DNA of 64,000 nucleotides, taken from NCBI GenBank assembly GCA_965646165.1, contig CBFFYP010000006.1, forward strand, positions 1 to 64,000, written 5' to 3'. The number at the start of each line of letters is the position of its first letter. Positions within the stretch are counted from its first letter, which is position 1. Under the pieces are notes generated by a model. The model worked only from the letters and a program-made list of their open reading frames with translations, was not told where the DNA came from and did no database searches. Positions 17,213-26,599 of this stretch are shown here, one piece after another. The DNA is from MGBC114844 sp910585855. Lineage in GTDB: Bacteria > Bacillota > Clostridia > Lachnospirales > Lachnospiraceae. A program made the translations under genes and the position numbers.

Positions 17213-17890
17213 ATGGAGCAGTATAAGCAGGATTTTATCGGATTTATGGTGGATTGTGGAGTTTTGAAGTTTGGTGACTTTATAACGAAAAGCGGCAGAA
17301 AATCACCGTTTTTTATTAATACTGGTTTTTATCGTACCGGTGCACAGCTTAAAAAATTGGGTGAATTTTATGCAAAGGCGATTCAGGATAAGTTTGGATT
17401 GGAATTTGATGTCTTATTCGGACCGGCTTATAAAGGAATTCCTCTTTCTGTTGCAACTGCAATGGAAATCAGTGAATTATATCAAGTGGATGTTCGGTAT
17501 TGTTCCAATCGAAAAGAAGCAAAAGATCATGGAGATACTGGAATTTTGCTTGGAAGTCCGATTCAGGACGGAGATCGTGTATTGATTATTGAAGATGTTA
17601 CAACAGCAGGAACTTCTATTCAGGAAACGCTGCCGATTGTACAGGCACAGGGTAAGATTAGTCTGGTTGGTCTGATTGTTTCCGTTGACCGAATGGAACG
17701 GGGGCATGGAAAAAAGAGTGCGCTTGCAGAAATCAAAGACACTTATGAGATGGAAACTGCGGCTATTGTAACAATGGAAGAGATTATGGAGTATCTTTAT
17801 AACCGTCCATATAAAGGAAAAGTGATTATTGACGATACAATAAAAGCAGCGATTGATGCTTATTATCAGCAGTACGGAGCATCCAAATAA
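17213..17890 (+). CDS. pyrE: Orotate phosphoribosyltransferase
   Basis: 225 residues, usual length. It converts orotate and PRPP to OMP in pyrimidine synthesis. The 13-residue PRPP motif is VLIIEDVTTAGTS (about residues 123-135). The catalytic-loop Lys region is YCSNRKEAKDHGD, and the hood segment FGDFITKSGRKSPFFINTG is characteristic. The AGAGGAAAG site is 9 bases upstream of the ATG. The other pyr genes are elsewhere. A 50-residue membrane peptide gene follows 21 bases later. Confidence 0.97.
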   Translation: MEQYKQDFIGFMVDCGVLKFGDFITKSGRKSPFFINTGFYRTGAQLKKLGEFYAKAIQDKFGLEFDVLFGPAYKGIPLSVATAMEISELYQVDVRYCSNRKEAKDHGDTGILLGSPIQDGDRVLIIEDVTTAGTSIQETLPIVQAQGKISLVGLIVSVDRMERGHGKKSALAEIKDTYEMETAAIVTMEEIMEYLYNRPYKGKVIIDDTIKAAIDAYYQQYGASK

Positions 17891-17911
17891 AAGAAAAAGG
17901 GAGGCAGAAGG

Positions 17912-18064
17912 ATGGGAGAAGAGGCATATAAAACAATGGGGCGAGCCGGAGCAGCCAGTATTACAGTAGGTGTAATTCTTTTGGTAACAGGGATTGTAAC
18001 AGGAATTATATCGATTGTTGCAGGAGCGGCTTTGCTGAAAAATAAATCAAAGATATTATTTTGA
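17912..18064 (+). CDS. Small membrane protein (50 aa)
   Basis: MGEEAYKTMGRAGAASITVG followed by one or two tightly packed hydrophobic stretches (VILLVTGIVTGIISIVAGAALL) and a basic tail KNKSKILF. GGGAGG lies ten bases before the ATG. It sits between pyrE and the VanZ-like gene in a close co-directional run. Function unknown. Confidence 0.7.
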   Translation: MGEEAYKTMGRAGAASITVGVILLVTGIVTGIISIVAGAALLKNKSKILF

Positions 18065-18079
18065 TAAAGGGGTCAGAAT

Positions 18080-18532
18080 GTGAATCAAAAAGGATGGAAG
18101 ATGGCAGGCTGGATAGCTTTTTTTCTGTACCTGATTGCATTGGTATATTTTTTGTTGTTTGCAGAAATGTTTGGACGAACAAATACAGAAAAAACATACC
18201 GTTATAATTTGGTCTTATTTAAGGAAATCTGGCGATTTTGGCACTACAGAGAAATATTAGGAACGACAGCAGTTTTGCTGAATTTGGTAGGAAATGTGGT
18301 AGGTTTGATGCCGTTTGGTTTTTTCCTTCCGTTTTTGGCAAAGAGAACAAGAAGATGCTATACCGTAACCTGCCTAACCTTCCTGTTTAGTTTGACAATA
18401 GAATTAATACAGCTTTTATGTAAGGTAGGCAGCTTTGATGTAGATGATTTGCTTTTAAATACAATAGGCGGGATGTTGGGTTATTTTTTCTTCTGGATAG
18501 GATGGCATATTAGAAAATGGAAAGGAATGTAG
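18080..18532 (+). CDS. VanZ-like family membrane protein
   Basis: 150 residues with four to five transmembrane helices. The VanZ hallmark lies around NLVGNVVGLMPFGFFLPFL and the following SLTIELIQLLCKVGSFDVDDLLLNTIGGMLGY. VanZ proteins confer low-level teicoplanin resistance in enterococci; chromosomal Clostridia copies are common and of unknown role. GTG start at 18080 after AAGGGGTCAG. The next gene starts one base after the stop. Confidence 0.88.
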   Translation: MNQKGWKMAGWIAFFLYLIALVYFLLFAEMFGRTNTEKTYRYNLVLFKEIWRFWHYREILGTTAVLLNLVGNVVGLMPFGFFLPFLAKRTRRCYTVTCLTFLFSLTIELIQLLCKVGSFDVDDLLLNTIGGMLGYFFFWIGWHIRKWKGM

Positions 18533-18533
18533 A

Positions 18534-18884
18534 TTGAGCTTGAACAAGAAAACAAATGGAAATAAAAACAGCAAAAATCATAGAAGGTATAAATTTTCTG
18601 ATAAAAGTCAATCAATAGGAGGGATGATCTCAACATTTTTTGCGATTGGTGCTGCCTTTGCTTGCATGGCAGCGGTTTGGATTTCATTTCAAAACAGAGG
18701 AGAAGGCGGACTGGAAATTGGGGTTCTTGGGATTGTGGCAGTGTTTCTTTCTGGCTGCGGTTTGTATCTGGGGATTCAAAGTTTTGAAGAAGAGGAAATC
18801 TTTTTTTTATTTTCATGGATTGGGAGTATTGGGAATTCTGTTATTTTGTTAGGGATGATGATGCTTATTTTATTGGGGTTATAG
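18534..18884 (+). CDS. DUF6142-type membrane protein
   Basis: 116 residues. A basic N-terminus (NKKTNGNKNSKNHRRYKFSDKSQS) precedes three hydrophobic helices, with the typical pattern SFQNRGEGGLEIGVLGIVAVFLSGCGLYLGIQSFEEEEIFFLFSWIGSIGN. It starts at TTG 18534, directly coupled to the VanZ gene. The stop at 18884 is ten bases before family A element A3. Function unknown. Confidence 0.7.
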   Translation: MSLNKKTNGNKNSKNHRRYKFSDKSQSIGGMISTFFAIGAAFACMAAVWISFQNRGEGGLEIGVLGIVAVFLSGCGLYLGIQSFEEEEIFFLFSWIGSIGNSVILLGMMMLILLGL

Positions 18885-18894
18885 AAGGGGGAGG

Positions 18895-19220
18895 GGACGT
18901 CAGATTCGGAAACTGTTGGCAGCCTGCTGTTCCAATCTCCAAAAAGCAAGAAGTTCTAAGGCTTCTGATGAAAGTGCATCCAACCGTACGAACCGGGGCG
19001 CAATTCGCCCGTATGGAAGGCGAAATTTTGATGATGTAAGGAAGGATTTTTCCAGTCACCAAGCTGTTTCCTTTTTTAAGTACGGGCTAAACACGCCCCT
19101 TTTTTTGCACACACTGCATGGAAGCAGTGTATGCAAAAAATTCTAGGTTTTCTACAGAAGCCAAAGAACATCTAGCTTTTTTCCGAAGTCACTGCAGGCT
19201 GCCAACAGTTTCCGAATCTG
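18895..19220 (+). repeat. Family A hairpin element, copy A3
   Basis: 326 bp. Terminus GGACGT, then a perfect 27-bp terminal stem between 18901-18927 (CAGATTCGGAAACTGTTGGC...) and 19194-19220. Internal helices are GGCTTCTG/CAGAAGCC, GGGGCG..CGCCCC, CGCCCGTA/TACGGGC and hairpin GCACACACTGC/GCAGTGTATGC. It is followed by CTGTTTCTTGGCTTTTGAAC, the family flank. Convergent with A4 across 286 bases. Confidence 0.93.
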
Positions 19221-19506
19221 ACTGTTTCTTGGCTTTTGAACAGAAAAAGCGAATTTCTTTCGTTAAAATCTTTTTTATGGATAAATTTGAAGATAACGGG
19301 TTAATTTTTTTAAGCTTGTTTATTATCCTGATATATGCTGATTTTACAGTGGATTTTTTGCTAAATAACAGTAATTTTTTATTGTAATATGGAAAAAGTT
19401 TCTTAAATATATCGAAAAAGATGCAGGTGGGAGCATATGGAACAGGTTTTCGAAAATACAGCTTTTGGTTTGTCTTTTTAATTGTAGTGTCAGTCAACAT
19501 AACAGC
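19221..19506. other. Spacer between A3 and A4, partly conserved
   Basis: No gene seen. The segment 19355-19410 (TTTTGCTAAATAACAGTAAT and on to GTAATATGG..AGTTTCTTAAA) recurs, duplicated, in the spacer of the A5/A6 pair (26226-26285 and 26316-26375). The whole A-spacer-A unit may therefore have spread as one piece. Confidence 0.55.
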
Positions 19507-19834
19507 GAGATTTGGGCGGCTGGTTTCTGCTGCCTACGACTTCGGAGAAATGTTAGAAAGTCTTGGGCTTCTGCTTGGAAATCTAGAATTTTTTGCATAT
19601 CCTGCTTTCATGCAGGATGTGCAAAAAAAGGGGCGTGTTTAGCCCGTATATAAAGAAAAGAGGATAATTTATGGTTGGAAGAATCCTTCCTTACATCATC
19701 AAAGTTTCGCCTTTCATACGGGCGAATTGCGCCCCGGTTCGTACGGTTGAATGCACTTTCATCAGAAGCCTTAGACTTTCTTACATTTCGGAGCGGAGTG
19801 TGCAGCAGAAATTAGCCGCCCGAATCTTGCGTCC
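19507..19834 (-). repeat. Family A hairpin element, copy A4
   Basis: 328 bp, reverse orientation. The arms 19802-19830 and 19507-19533 pair with a few mismatches (GATTCGGGCGGCTAATTTCT against its partner). Core helices are as in A3, including GGGGCG/CGCCCC and hairpin GCACATCCTGC/GCAGGATATGC. A chance reading frame through it joins the aminopeptidase gene in frame but is not coding. Confidence 0.9.
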
Positions 19835-19886
19835 GGCTTGGAAAAAACTATACTCAGCTTTATCACTAAGGGAGAAATTAATTAAA

Positions 19887-21944
19887 ATGAGAACAGAACT
19901 ATCAGGAGAAGAAAAAGAACTGCGAAAAGAACGCTATCAGTTGTCCATGGAGAGAATTGCAGCAATTCAAACAGAAAACAGTGTAAAAGAACCGTTTTTA
20001 GAGTATTTTCATCAAGTAGCTGGTTTTCTTTTGTTAATAAAGGAGCTGGATGAAAAGAAGCAAAGCGGTGAATTAGATCAGCTTTCTTTTGCAGAATATC
20101 AGATTTACAACAGAAAACTATATGAAGATATTTTGCCTGATCAATACGTTGTAAGCTATGCAAATCCTGCTTATGCCGTACAGAAGTTAGGGAAAGAATA
20201 TGGACAGTTATTGTCGTTTGTGTATACGGAGCTTCGAGCCTTGATTGCGGATGTCTATGAAGGAAATGAAATAGAGGTGATATCAGGCTGTGAGCTTTTT
20301 GTGGAACTTTACAATTTATTCGAGGCGGAAGGAACGCAGGAGGAAATCTTTCATGCAGTATATTGGTTTTTAAGTGATTACAGTGATGTAATCTATGCAA
20401 AGCGGATTTTGTCAGCTTGTGATCCTTCTTTTGATTTTGCAGAAAAGATTGTAATGGAACGGGATTTAGAAGATTTACGTTATTTATTTGCTTATGGCGA
20501 ATATATTACGGATATAGAGATAAAATGTGCAGATTTTTGTAATCGGCTACCGGAAGAAACAGTGGAAACGATTGCAGCAGTTTTTGTAGACGGCTACCGA
20601 AGAGGATTTGAAAATACAAAGAAGGATCTTTCTTTGAAAAAGATTGTGCAGATTCGTTTTCCGATTGGCTTTGAACGGATTATTCGAGAAGCAGTACAGA
20701 AATTTGCAGCACTTGGTTTAAAACCGGTTTTCTTTCGATATGCACTGCACAGTGTGGAAAAGCGTAAAAATCAGCGAATTGGCTATACAGCAACTCCGGC
20801 GAACAGACAGTATGACTATGATCATTGTCAAGATGAAGGGCTTTATTTTGATAAGGCATTTTTTGAGAGAAAGAAGGCTGTTTTGGCGGCAGTATATTAT
20901 AAAAATGCAGAATTTTTTCGGCAGATAGCAGGACCTGCTGTCTTTGAAACATTTGGAGAAGAACCATTTGCTCCTGTCTGTAAACCGGAAGCTGTTGTGC
21001 TGTCAAAAAAACAGCAGAAGTTAATGGTAGATTTTTCTAATATCAGCAGTCAGATTTCCGAACAGTATATTCCTTCGAAAGAAACCAGTTTTACGATTAT
21101 TGCATTTCCAACACCAGAGATTGGGGAACATTTTGAGGAAATCTTTCGGGAAACCATACGGATTAATACATTGGACTATATCGTTTATCAGCGGGTACAG
21201 CAGTGTTTAATTGATGCTTTGGATAATTGTGAGTTTGTTCGAATTGTTGGGGCAAATGGAAATCAAACTGATTTAACGGTAGCATTAAAAGAAATTTCTG
21301 ATCCAAGGCGGGAAACCAGATTTGAAAATTGTCTGGCGGATGTCAATATTCCGCTTGGGGAGGTTTTTACTTCGCCGAAACTTTATGGAACGAATGGTAT
21401 TCTTCATGTAAAGGAGGTTTTTTTACGTGGATTAAAGTTTCAGGATTTTTCGATTCGATTTCAGGACGGTTGTATCTGTGATTATCATTGTAGTAATTTT
21501 TCGTCGGAAGAGGAAAATCGTGCTTATATAAAAAATCATTTGCTGCAGGGGCATGATACACTTCCAATGGGAGAGTTTGCAATCGGAACCAATACGGCAG
21601 CTTATGCAATGGCAAAAAAATATGGAATTATCCGAAAACTTCCGATTTTAATTGTAGAGAAAATGGGACCTCATTTTGCAGTGGGAGATACCTGTTATAG
21701 TTGGGAAGAAGATGTTTTGGTGTATAACCCTGATGGAAAAGAAATGATTGCAAAAGAAAATACATTTAGTATGCTTCGAAAGACTGATCCGAATAAGGCA
21801 TATTTTCATTGTCATACGGATATTACGATTCCTTATGAAGAAATCGGAGAAATTGCCTGCTGTCAAAAGGACGGAAAGAAAGTTCTGCTGATTGCTGACG
21901 GAAAATTTGTTCTGCCCGGAACGGAGTTGTTAAATGAAATGTAG
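19887..21944 (+). CDS. M29-family aminopeptidase
   Basis: 685 residues. The C-terminal ~380 residues match the thermophilic aminopeptidase (AmpS/AmpT, M29) family: CLADVNIPLGEVFTSPKLYGTNGILHVKEV, NFSSEEENRAYI, TLPMGEFAIGTNTAAYAMA and LPILIVEKMGPHFAVGDTCYSWEED. These contain the Glu, His and Asp ligands of the two-metal site. The N-terminal ~300 residues are a helical extension seen in Clostridia homologues. The start is ATG 19887 behind AAGGGAGAAA; the in-frame extension upstream is family A repeat sequence. It is cytoplasmic and removes N-terminal residues from peptides. Confidence 0.88.
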   Translation: MRTELSGEEKELRKERYQLSMERIAAIQTENSVKEPFLEYFHQVAGFLLLIKELDEKKQSGELDQLSFAEYQIYNRKLYEDILPDQYVVSYANPAYAVQKLGKEYGQLLSFVYTELRALIADVYEGNEIEVISGCELFVELYNLFEAEGTQEEIFHAVYWFLSDYSDVIYAKRILSACDPSFDFAEKIVMERDLEDLRYLFAYGEYITDIEIKCADFCNRLPEETVETIAAVFVDGYRRGFENTKKDLSLKKIVQIRFPIGFERIIREAVQKFAALGLKPVFFRYALHSVEKRKNQRIGYTATPANRQYDYDHCQDEGLYFDKAFFERKKAVLAAVYYKNAEFFRQIAGPAVFETFGEEPFAPVCKPEAVVLSKKQQKLMVDFSNISSQISEQYIPSKETSFTIIAFPTPEIGEHFEEIFRETIRINTLDYIVYQRVQQCLIDALDNCEFVRIVGANGNQTDLTVALKEISDPRRETRFENCLADVNIPLGEVFTSPKLYGTNGILHVKEVFLRGLKFQDFSIRFQDGCICDYHCSNFSSEEENRAYIKNHLLQGHDTLPMGEFAIGTNTAAYAMAKKYGIIRKLPILIVEKMGPHFAVGDTCYSWEEDVLVYNPDGKEMIAKENTFSMLRKTDPNKAYFHCHTDITIPYEEIGEIACCQKDGKKVLLIADGKFVLPGTELLNEM

Positions 21945-22028
21945 TTATATAACAAAACACTGCTCAAAAATATCCTTTTTACAAAAAATTCAAAAATATA
22001 ATTGATGAAGAAAGGGAGGGTTTTCTAT

Positions 22029-22544
22029 ATGCCAGAAGTAGGAATTGTTATGGGAAGTGATTCAGACTTGCCCGTGATGTGTAAGGCCTGTGAGATTTTA
22101 GATAAACTGGGAATCAGTTATGATGTAACCGTAATATCTGCTCACAGAATGCCGGATATATTTTTTCATTATGCAAAAACTGCAGAGAGCAGAGGATTTA
22201 AGGTGATTATTGCAGGTGCTGGAGGAGCAGCGCATCTTCCCGGAATGGCAGCAGCGATTTTCCCGCTGCCTGTAATCGGTGTTCCGATTTATACAAAATC
22301 TTTAAGTGGAGTAGATTCTTTGTATTCGATTGTACAGATGCCATCAGGGATTCCGGTTGCTACAGTTGCCATCAATGGAGCTTTGAATGCCGGTCTGCTG
22401 GCAGCAGAAATTTTGGCTACTTCAAATCCAGAACTGTTAGATAAGGTAAAAGAGTATAAAGACGGATTAAAAGACAGTGTTGTGGCAAAAAAGGAAAAGA
22501 TAGAAGAAATTGGTTATAGTGAATATTTAAAACAAATGACATAA
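22029..22544 (+). CDS. purE: N5-carboxyaminoimidazole ribonucleotide mutase
   Basis: 171 residues, class I PurE. It interconverts N5-CAIR and CAIR in purine synthesis. Signature segments are GIVMGSDSDLPVM at the N-terminus, SAHRMPD (catalytic His) and GAGGAAHLPGMAAA. The start is the ATG at 22029, nine bases after GGGAGG; an in-frame ATG at 22002 has no site. It is the first of four consecutive purine genes, but 174 bases separate it from purM. No purK is adjacent. Confidence 0.96.
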   Translation: MPEVGIVMGSDSDLPVMCKACEILDKLGISYDVTVISAHRMPDIFFHYAKTAESRGFKVIIAGAGGAAHLPGMAAAIFPLPVIGVPIYTKSLSGVDSLYSIVQMPSGIPVATVAINGALNAGLLAAEILATSNPELLDKVKEYKDGLKDSVVAKKEKIEEIGYSEYLKQMT

Positions 22545-22718
22545 TAAAGTTTGGTAAAAAATATTTTTGAGCGGTGTTTTGTTATATAAGTTAGGAAATA
22601 TTCTTATCAATATTATTAGGAAAAAATATAACTGTTTTAGATGGAATTAATAAAAAAATATGTTACAATTATCTTATAAAAAAGCAGTCAGACAAAAAAG
22701 GACTCGGGAGGAAAAAAG

Positions 22719-23744
22719 ATGGACTATAAAAATGCAGGAGTAGATATTGAAGCAGGTTATAAGGCAGTGGAATTGATGAAAAAGCATGTACAGGGAACGA
22801 TGCGTCCAGAGGTATTAGGAGGGATTGGCGGTTTTTCTGGTGCTTTTTCTTTAGAGAAATTTAAGGAAATGGAAAAGCCGATTTTGGTTTCTGGAACAGA
22901 TGGGGTAGGAACAAAATTAAAAGTAGCATTTTTATTGAATCAGCATCATACGATTGGCATTGATTGTGTTGCTATGTGTGTCAATGATATTGCCTGTGCA
23001 GGCGGAGAACCTTTATTTTTCTTAGACTATATTGCCTGTGGAAGAAATGAACCGGAAAAGATTGCTACGATTGTAAGCGGTGTAGCAGAGGGATGTAAAA
23101 TGGCAGGGGCTGCTTTAATCGGAGGCGAAACTGCAGAGATGCCGGGTTTTTATCCGGTGGATGAATATGATTTGGCTGGATTTGCCGTTGGTATTGTAGA
23201 TGAAAAGAATTTGATTACCGGAAAGCAGTTAAAGGCTGGAGACTGTTTAATTGGAATTGCGTCTTCTGGAATACATAGCAATGGATACTCTTTAGTTCGA
23301 AAAGTCTTTTCTATGACAGAAACAGCTTTAAATATTTATTATGATTCACTTGGCATGACATTGGGCGAGGCTTTGCTGATACCGACAAAAATTTATGTAA
23401 AAGCCCTGAACAGCGTAAAAGAAGCAGGTGTGACAATTAAGGGATGCAGTCATATTACCGGAGGCGGATTCTATGAAAATATTCCTCGTATGCTGCCGGA
23501 TGGAGTTTGCGCAGTGGTAAGAAAAAAGAGTTATCAAGTACCGCCGATTTTTGAAATGCTTTCGAAAGACGGGGATATAAGAGAAGAGATGATGTACAAT
23601 ACTTTTAATATGGGAGTCGGAATGGTGCTTGGGGTTGCACAAGAAGATGCAGATCGAACGATTGCAGCAGTTCAGGCAGCGGGAGAACAGGCTTTTGTAT
23701 TAGGACAGATTGAGTTGGGAGAAAAAGGAGTTATCTTATGCTAA
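22719..23744 (+). CDS. purM: Phosphoribosylformylglycinamidine cyclo-ligase (AIR synthetase)
   Basis: 341 residues, usual length. It makes AIR from FGAM with ATP. Motifs are GGIGGFSGAFSLEKF, the ATP-binding SGTDGVGTKLK (about 60-70), DCVAMCVNDIACAGGEPLFFLDYIA, GGETAEMPGFYP and HITGGGFYENIPRML. CTCGGGAGG lies ten bases before the ATG. A TG-TTACAAT -10-like box at 22661-22669 could start a purM-N-D transcript. It overlaps purN by seven bases. Confidence 0.97.
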   Translation: MDYKNAGVDIEAGYKAVELMKKHVQGTMRPEVLGGIGGFSGAFSLEKFKEMEKPILVSGTDGVGTKLKVAFLLNQHHTIGIDCVAMCVNDIACAGGEPLFFLDYIACGRNEPEKIATIVSGVAEGCKMAGAALIGGETAEMPGFYPVDEYDLAGFAVGIVDEKNLITGKQLKAGDCLIGIASSGIHSNGYSLVRKVFSMTETALNIYYDSLGMTLGEALLIPTKIYVKALNSVKEAGVTIKGCSHITGGGFYENIPRMLPDGVCAVVRKKSYQVPPIFEMLSKDGDIREEMMYNTFNMGVGMVLGVAQEDADRTIAAVQAAGEQAFVLGQIELGEKGVILC

Positions 23745-24349
23745 AAATATGTGTATTAGTTTCTGGAGGCGGTACAAATCTTCAGGCTATCATTGACGGC
23801 ATTTCCAATAAAACCATTACTAATGCAGAAATTGTCGGGGTAATCAGCAACAATCGGAATGCGTTTGCACTAGAGAGAGCAAAAAAACATGGTATTTTTT
23901 CTGTTTGTGTATCTCCAAAGGACTATGAAAACCGGGAATTATTTTATCAGGCACTGATGAAAGCAGTGGATGAAAGAGAGCCGGATTTCATTGTACTGGC
24001 TGGTTTTTTGGTAGCGATTCCTGCGCCGATGGTGGAAAAATATCGGAGGCGTATGATCAATATTCATCCATCTTTGATTCCATCTTTTTGCGGAACAGGA
24101 TATTATGGATTAAAAGTACATGAGGCAGCACTTGCCCGTGGAGTGAAAGTAACCGGAGCTACTGTGCATTTTGTAGACGAAGGAACGGATACCGGAGAGA
24201 TAATTCTGCAAAAAGCAGTAGAAGTACAGCAAGGAGATACGCCAGAGGTGCTGCAGCGGCGTGTGATGGAAGAAGCAGAATGGAAGATTCTTCCACAGGC
24301 AATTGAGATGGCAGCAAACGGAACATTAAAGATAGGAGAAGAAAGATGA
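23738..24349 (+). CDS. purN: Phosphoribosylglycinamide formyltransferase
   Basis: 203 residues. It transfers the formyl group from 10-formyl-THF to GAR. The phosphate loop is SGGGTNLQAIID and the folate site is GFLVAIPAPMV. The catalytic Asn-His-Asp are in INIHPSLIPSF and DEGTDTGEIILQ. The segment following the catalytic His reads SFCGTGYYGLKVHEAAL, as in Clostridia homologues, rather than the enteric AFKG. It overlaps purM by seven and purD by four bases. Confidence 0.96.
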   Translation: MLKICVLVSGGGTNLQAIIDGISNKTITNAEIVGVISNNRNAFALERAKKHGIFSVCVSPKDYENRELFYQALMKAVDEREPDFIVLAGFLVAIPAPMVEKYRRRMINIHPSLIPSFCGTGYYGLKVHEAALARGVKVTGATVHFVDEGTDTGEIILQKAVEVQQGDTPEVLQRRVMEEAEWKILPQAIEMAANGTLKIGEER

Positions 24350-25623
24350 AAATTTTAATTGTCGGAAGCGGCGGAAGAGAACATGCGATTGCTTGGAAGA
24401 TTGCACAGAGCAAAAAAGCAGAAAAGATTTACTGTGCACCCGGAAATGCAGGAATTGCAGAGTATGCAGAATGTGTCAGTATCGGCGCAATGGAATTTGA
24501 TAAATTAGTAGCTTTTGCAAAAGAAAAACAGATTGATTTGACTGTAATCGGAATGGATGATCCGCTGGTAGGCGGGATTGTGGATCTGTTTGAAGCAGAG
24601 GGACTGCGTGTATTTGGCCCTAGAAAAAATGCAGCTATTTTAGAGGGTTCAAAGGCATTTTCAAAAGAACTGATGAAAAAATATCAGATTCCTACTGCTG
24701 ATTATGAAATTTTTGACTCAGCAGATGCCGCTTTGACCTATTTAGAAACAGCGTCATTTCCGATTGTACTAAAGGCAGATGGATTGGCTTTGGGAAAAGG
24801 TGTTTTAATTTGTAATAATTTAGAAGAAGCAAGAGCTGGAGTAAAAACCATTATGCTGGATAAGCAGTTTGGGGCAGCGGGAAATCGTTTGGTAATTGAG
24901 GAGTTTATAACCGGTCCTGAAGTTTCGGTTCTTTCTTTTGTAGATGGAAATACCATTCGGATTATGACATCGGCACAGGATCATAAAAGAGCAAAAGACG
25001 GCGATCGAGGGTTAAATACTGGAGGAATGGGAACGTTTTCACCAAGTCCGTTTTATACAGAGGAAGTGGATGCATTTTGCAGAAAGTATATTTATCAGCC
25101 TACTGTAGATGCAATGAAAGCAGAAGGGCGAGTATTTCAGGGAATTATTTTCTTTGGGCTGATGCTGACAGAAAAAGGTCCTAGAGTATTGGAGTATAAT
25201 GCTCGTTTTGGAGATCCAGAAGCACAGGTAGTACTTCCTAGAATGAAAAATGATATTATAGAGGTAATGGAAGCTTGTATAGATGGAAAACTTTCTGAGA
25301 TAGAGCTGGAATTTGAGGAAAATGCGGCGGTTTGTGTGGTACTTGCTTCTGATGGATATCCAGAGAAATATCAAAAAGGATTTGTAATAGATGGATTGGA
25401 AAAGATAAAAGAGAAGGAAGGATATTATGCTTTTCATGCTGGGACAAAGTTTGATTCGGATGGAAAAATTTTGACAAATGGAGGGCGAGTATTGGGGGTT
25501 ACGGCAAAAGGGGAAGATTTGAAAATGGCTCGTTCTAATGCATATCAGGCTGTGGAGTGGATAACATTTGAAAATAAATACTTTCGGCATGATATTGGAA
25601 AAGCGATTGATGAAACTAATTGA
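24346..25623 (+). CDS. purD: Phosphoribosylamine-glycine ligase
   Basis: 425 residues, full length. It ligates glycine to phosphoribosylamine with ATP. N-terminal Rossmann-like segment: MKILIVGSGGREHAIAWKIAQS. ATP-grasp segments: PIVLKADGLALGKGVLIC, SVLSFVDGNTIRIMTSAQDHKRAKDGDRGLNTGGMGTFSP and EYNARFGDPEAQVVLPRM. The start overlaps purN by four bases. It is the last gene of the purine run; the inverted repeat flanking the A5/A6 pair starts 34 bases downstream. Confidence 0.97.
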   Translation: MKILIVGSGGREHAIAWKIAQSKKAEKIYCAPGNAGIAEYAECVSIGAMEFDKLVAFAKEKQIDLTVIGMDDPLVGGIVDLFEAEGLRVFGPRKNAAILEGSKAFSKELMKKYQIPTADYEIFDSADAALTYLETASFPIVLKADGLALGKGVLICNNLEEARAGVKTIMLDKQFGAAGNRLVIEEFITGPEVSVLSFVDGNTIRIMTSAQDHKRAKDGDRGLNTGGMGTFSPSPFYTEEVDAFCRKYIYQPTVDAMKAEGRVFQGIIFFGLMLTEKGPRVLEYNARFGDPEAQVVLPRMKNDIIEVMEACIDGKLSEIELEFEENAAVCVVLASDGYPEKYQKGFVIDGLEKIKEKEGYYAFHAGTKFDSDGKILTNGGRVLGVTAKGEDLKMARSNAYQAVEWITFENKYFRHDIGKAIDETN

Positions 25624-25656
25624 TTGTAATTCTTTTTAATTTTACTAGAATTTAGT

Positions 25657-25687
25657 AGGATTTCGCAGAGTATACCACTCTATGAAA
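25657..25687 (+). repeat. Left arm of a 31-bp inverted repeat enclosing the A5/A6 pair
   Basis: AGGATTTCGCAGAGTATACC and eleven further bases recur inverted at 27138-27169 with one extra A. AGAGT..ACTCT inside each arm can also fold locally. Confidence 0.8.
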
Positions 25688-25777
25688 ATAGATTTTGAGT
25701 CGATTCTCTGTTTGATATAATAGCTGTTCTGGTAGGATTTGTCAAGAGTGAATTAATTTTTTTGTGAGAAGTGGAGG

Positions 25778-26105
25778 GGACGCTGGATTTTGGTTCTCCT
25801 GTTGGTCTGCTGTTCCGCTCTTCGGGAAGTAAGAAATTCTAAGACTTCTGCCCTTTTGCGCATCCAACCGACCGAACCGGTGCGCAATTCGCCCTTATTT
25901 CGACCGAAACATAACTAGCATAAGGAACGATTTTCTCCACGATAAGAAGTTGCTTTCCTTTTATACGGGCTAAACACGCACCTTTTTTTTCACACCCTGC
26001 ATGGAAGCAGGATGTGAAAAAAATCCTGTGTATTTCAGCAGAAGTCAAAGAATTTCTAACTTCCCTACAAAGTCACTGCAGCCCAACAGGAGAACCAAAA
26101 TCCAG
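25778..26105 (+). repeat. Family A hairpin element, copy A5
   Basis: 328 bp. GGACGC terminus. Arms 25783-25812 (CTGGATTTTGGTTCTCCTGT...) and 26076-26105 pair over 30 bp with two mismatches. The core helix is GGTGCG..CGCACC here instead of GGGGCG..CGCCCC, a compensatory change. Others are GACTTCTG/CAGAAGTC, AGAAATTCT/AGAATTTCT and hairpin CACACCCTGC/GCAGGATGTG. Flank GCTGTTTCTTGGCTTCTGAA. Confidence 0.92.
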
Positions 26106-26599
26106 CTGTTTCTTGGCTTCTGAAAAGTAAATGAAAGTGATATCATGTACTTTTAATATATGACGTTTCCTATTTTTTCCATTTAATTAAAGTCTGTTTC
26201 ATATCCCAATATATATATATCAATTTTTTGCCAAATAATAGTATTTTTTCACTGTAATATGGAATAAAAGTTTCTTAGAATCTGTTTTATATTTCAATAT
26301 ATTAATTTTACAGCAACTTTTTTACGGAGTAACAGTATTCTTTTACTATAATACGAAATACAAATTCTTTAAATACCATGAAAAAAATACATGTAAAAAA
26401 ATACGAAACAGGTTCTTAGGGTTTTTATAAATTTATAGATTTTTGGTAAAAATTTTATAATTTTTCTGACTAATACTATTTGTACAAGTTACTTATTTGT
26501 TACTTTTATTTACTAATTTCTCCTTTTAATTTCTAACTATTCTTGTATTTTCTAAAAAAATTTCCTGTTATATTTTTCTATTGGCTTTCTACTAACAGC
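26106..26599. other. Spacer between A5 and A6
   Basis: Very AT-rich, with no gene seen. It contains two diverged tandem copies (26226-26285, 26316-26375) of the segment found once in the A3/A4 spacer, each around ..CAGTATT..CTRTAATA... A TACTATAATACGA box inside the second copy could be a -10 element; no clear -35 was found. Confidence 0.5.

Noticed and set aside
19671..19886. 72-residue N-terminal extension of the M29 aminopeptidase
   Set aside because: It is the translation of element A4; a proper ribosome site precedes the ATG at 19887.
25839..26048. Minus-strand reading frame inside A5 containing FHAGCEKKGACLARI
   Set aside because: It is element sequence; the similar HAGCAKKGACLARI inside A4 arises from the same conserved hairpin.
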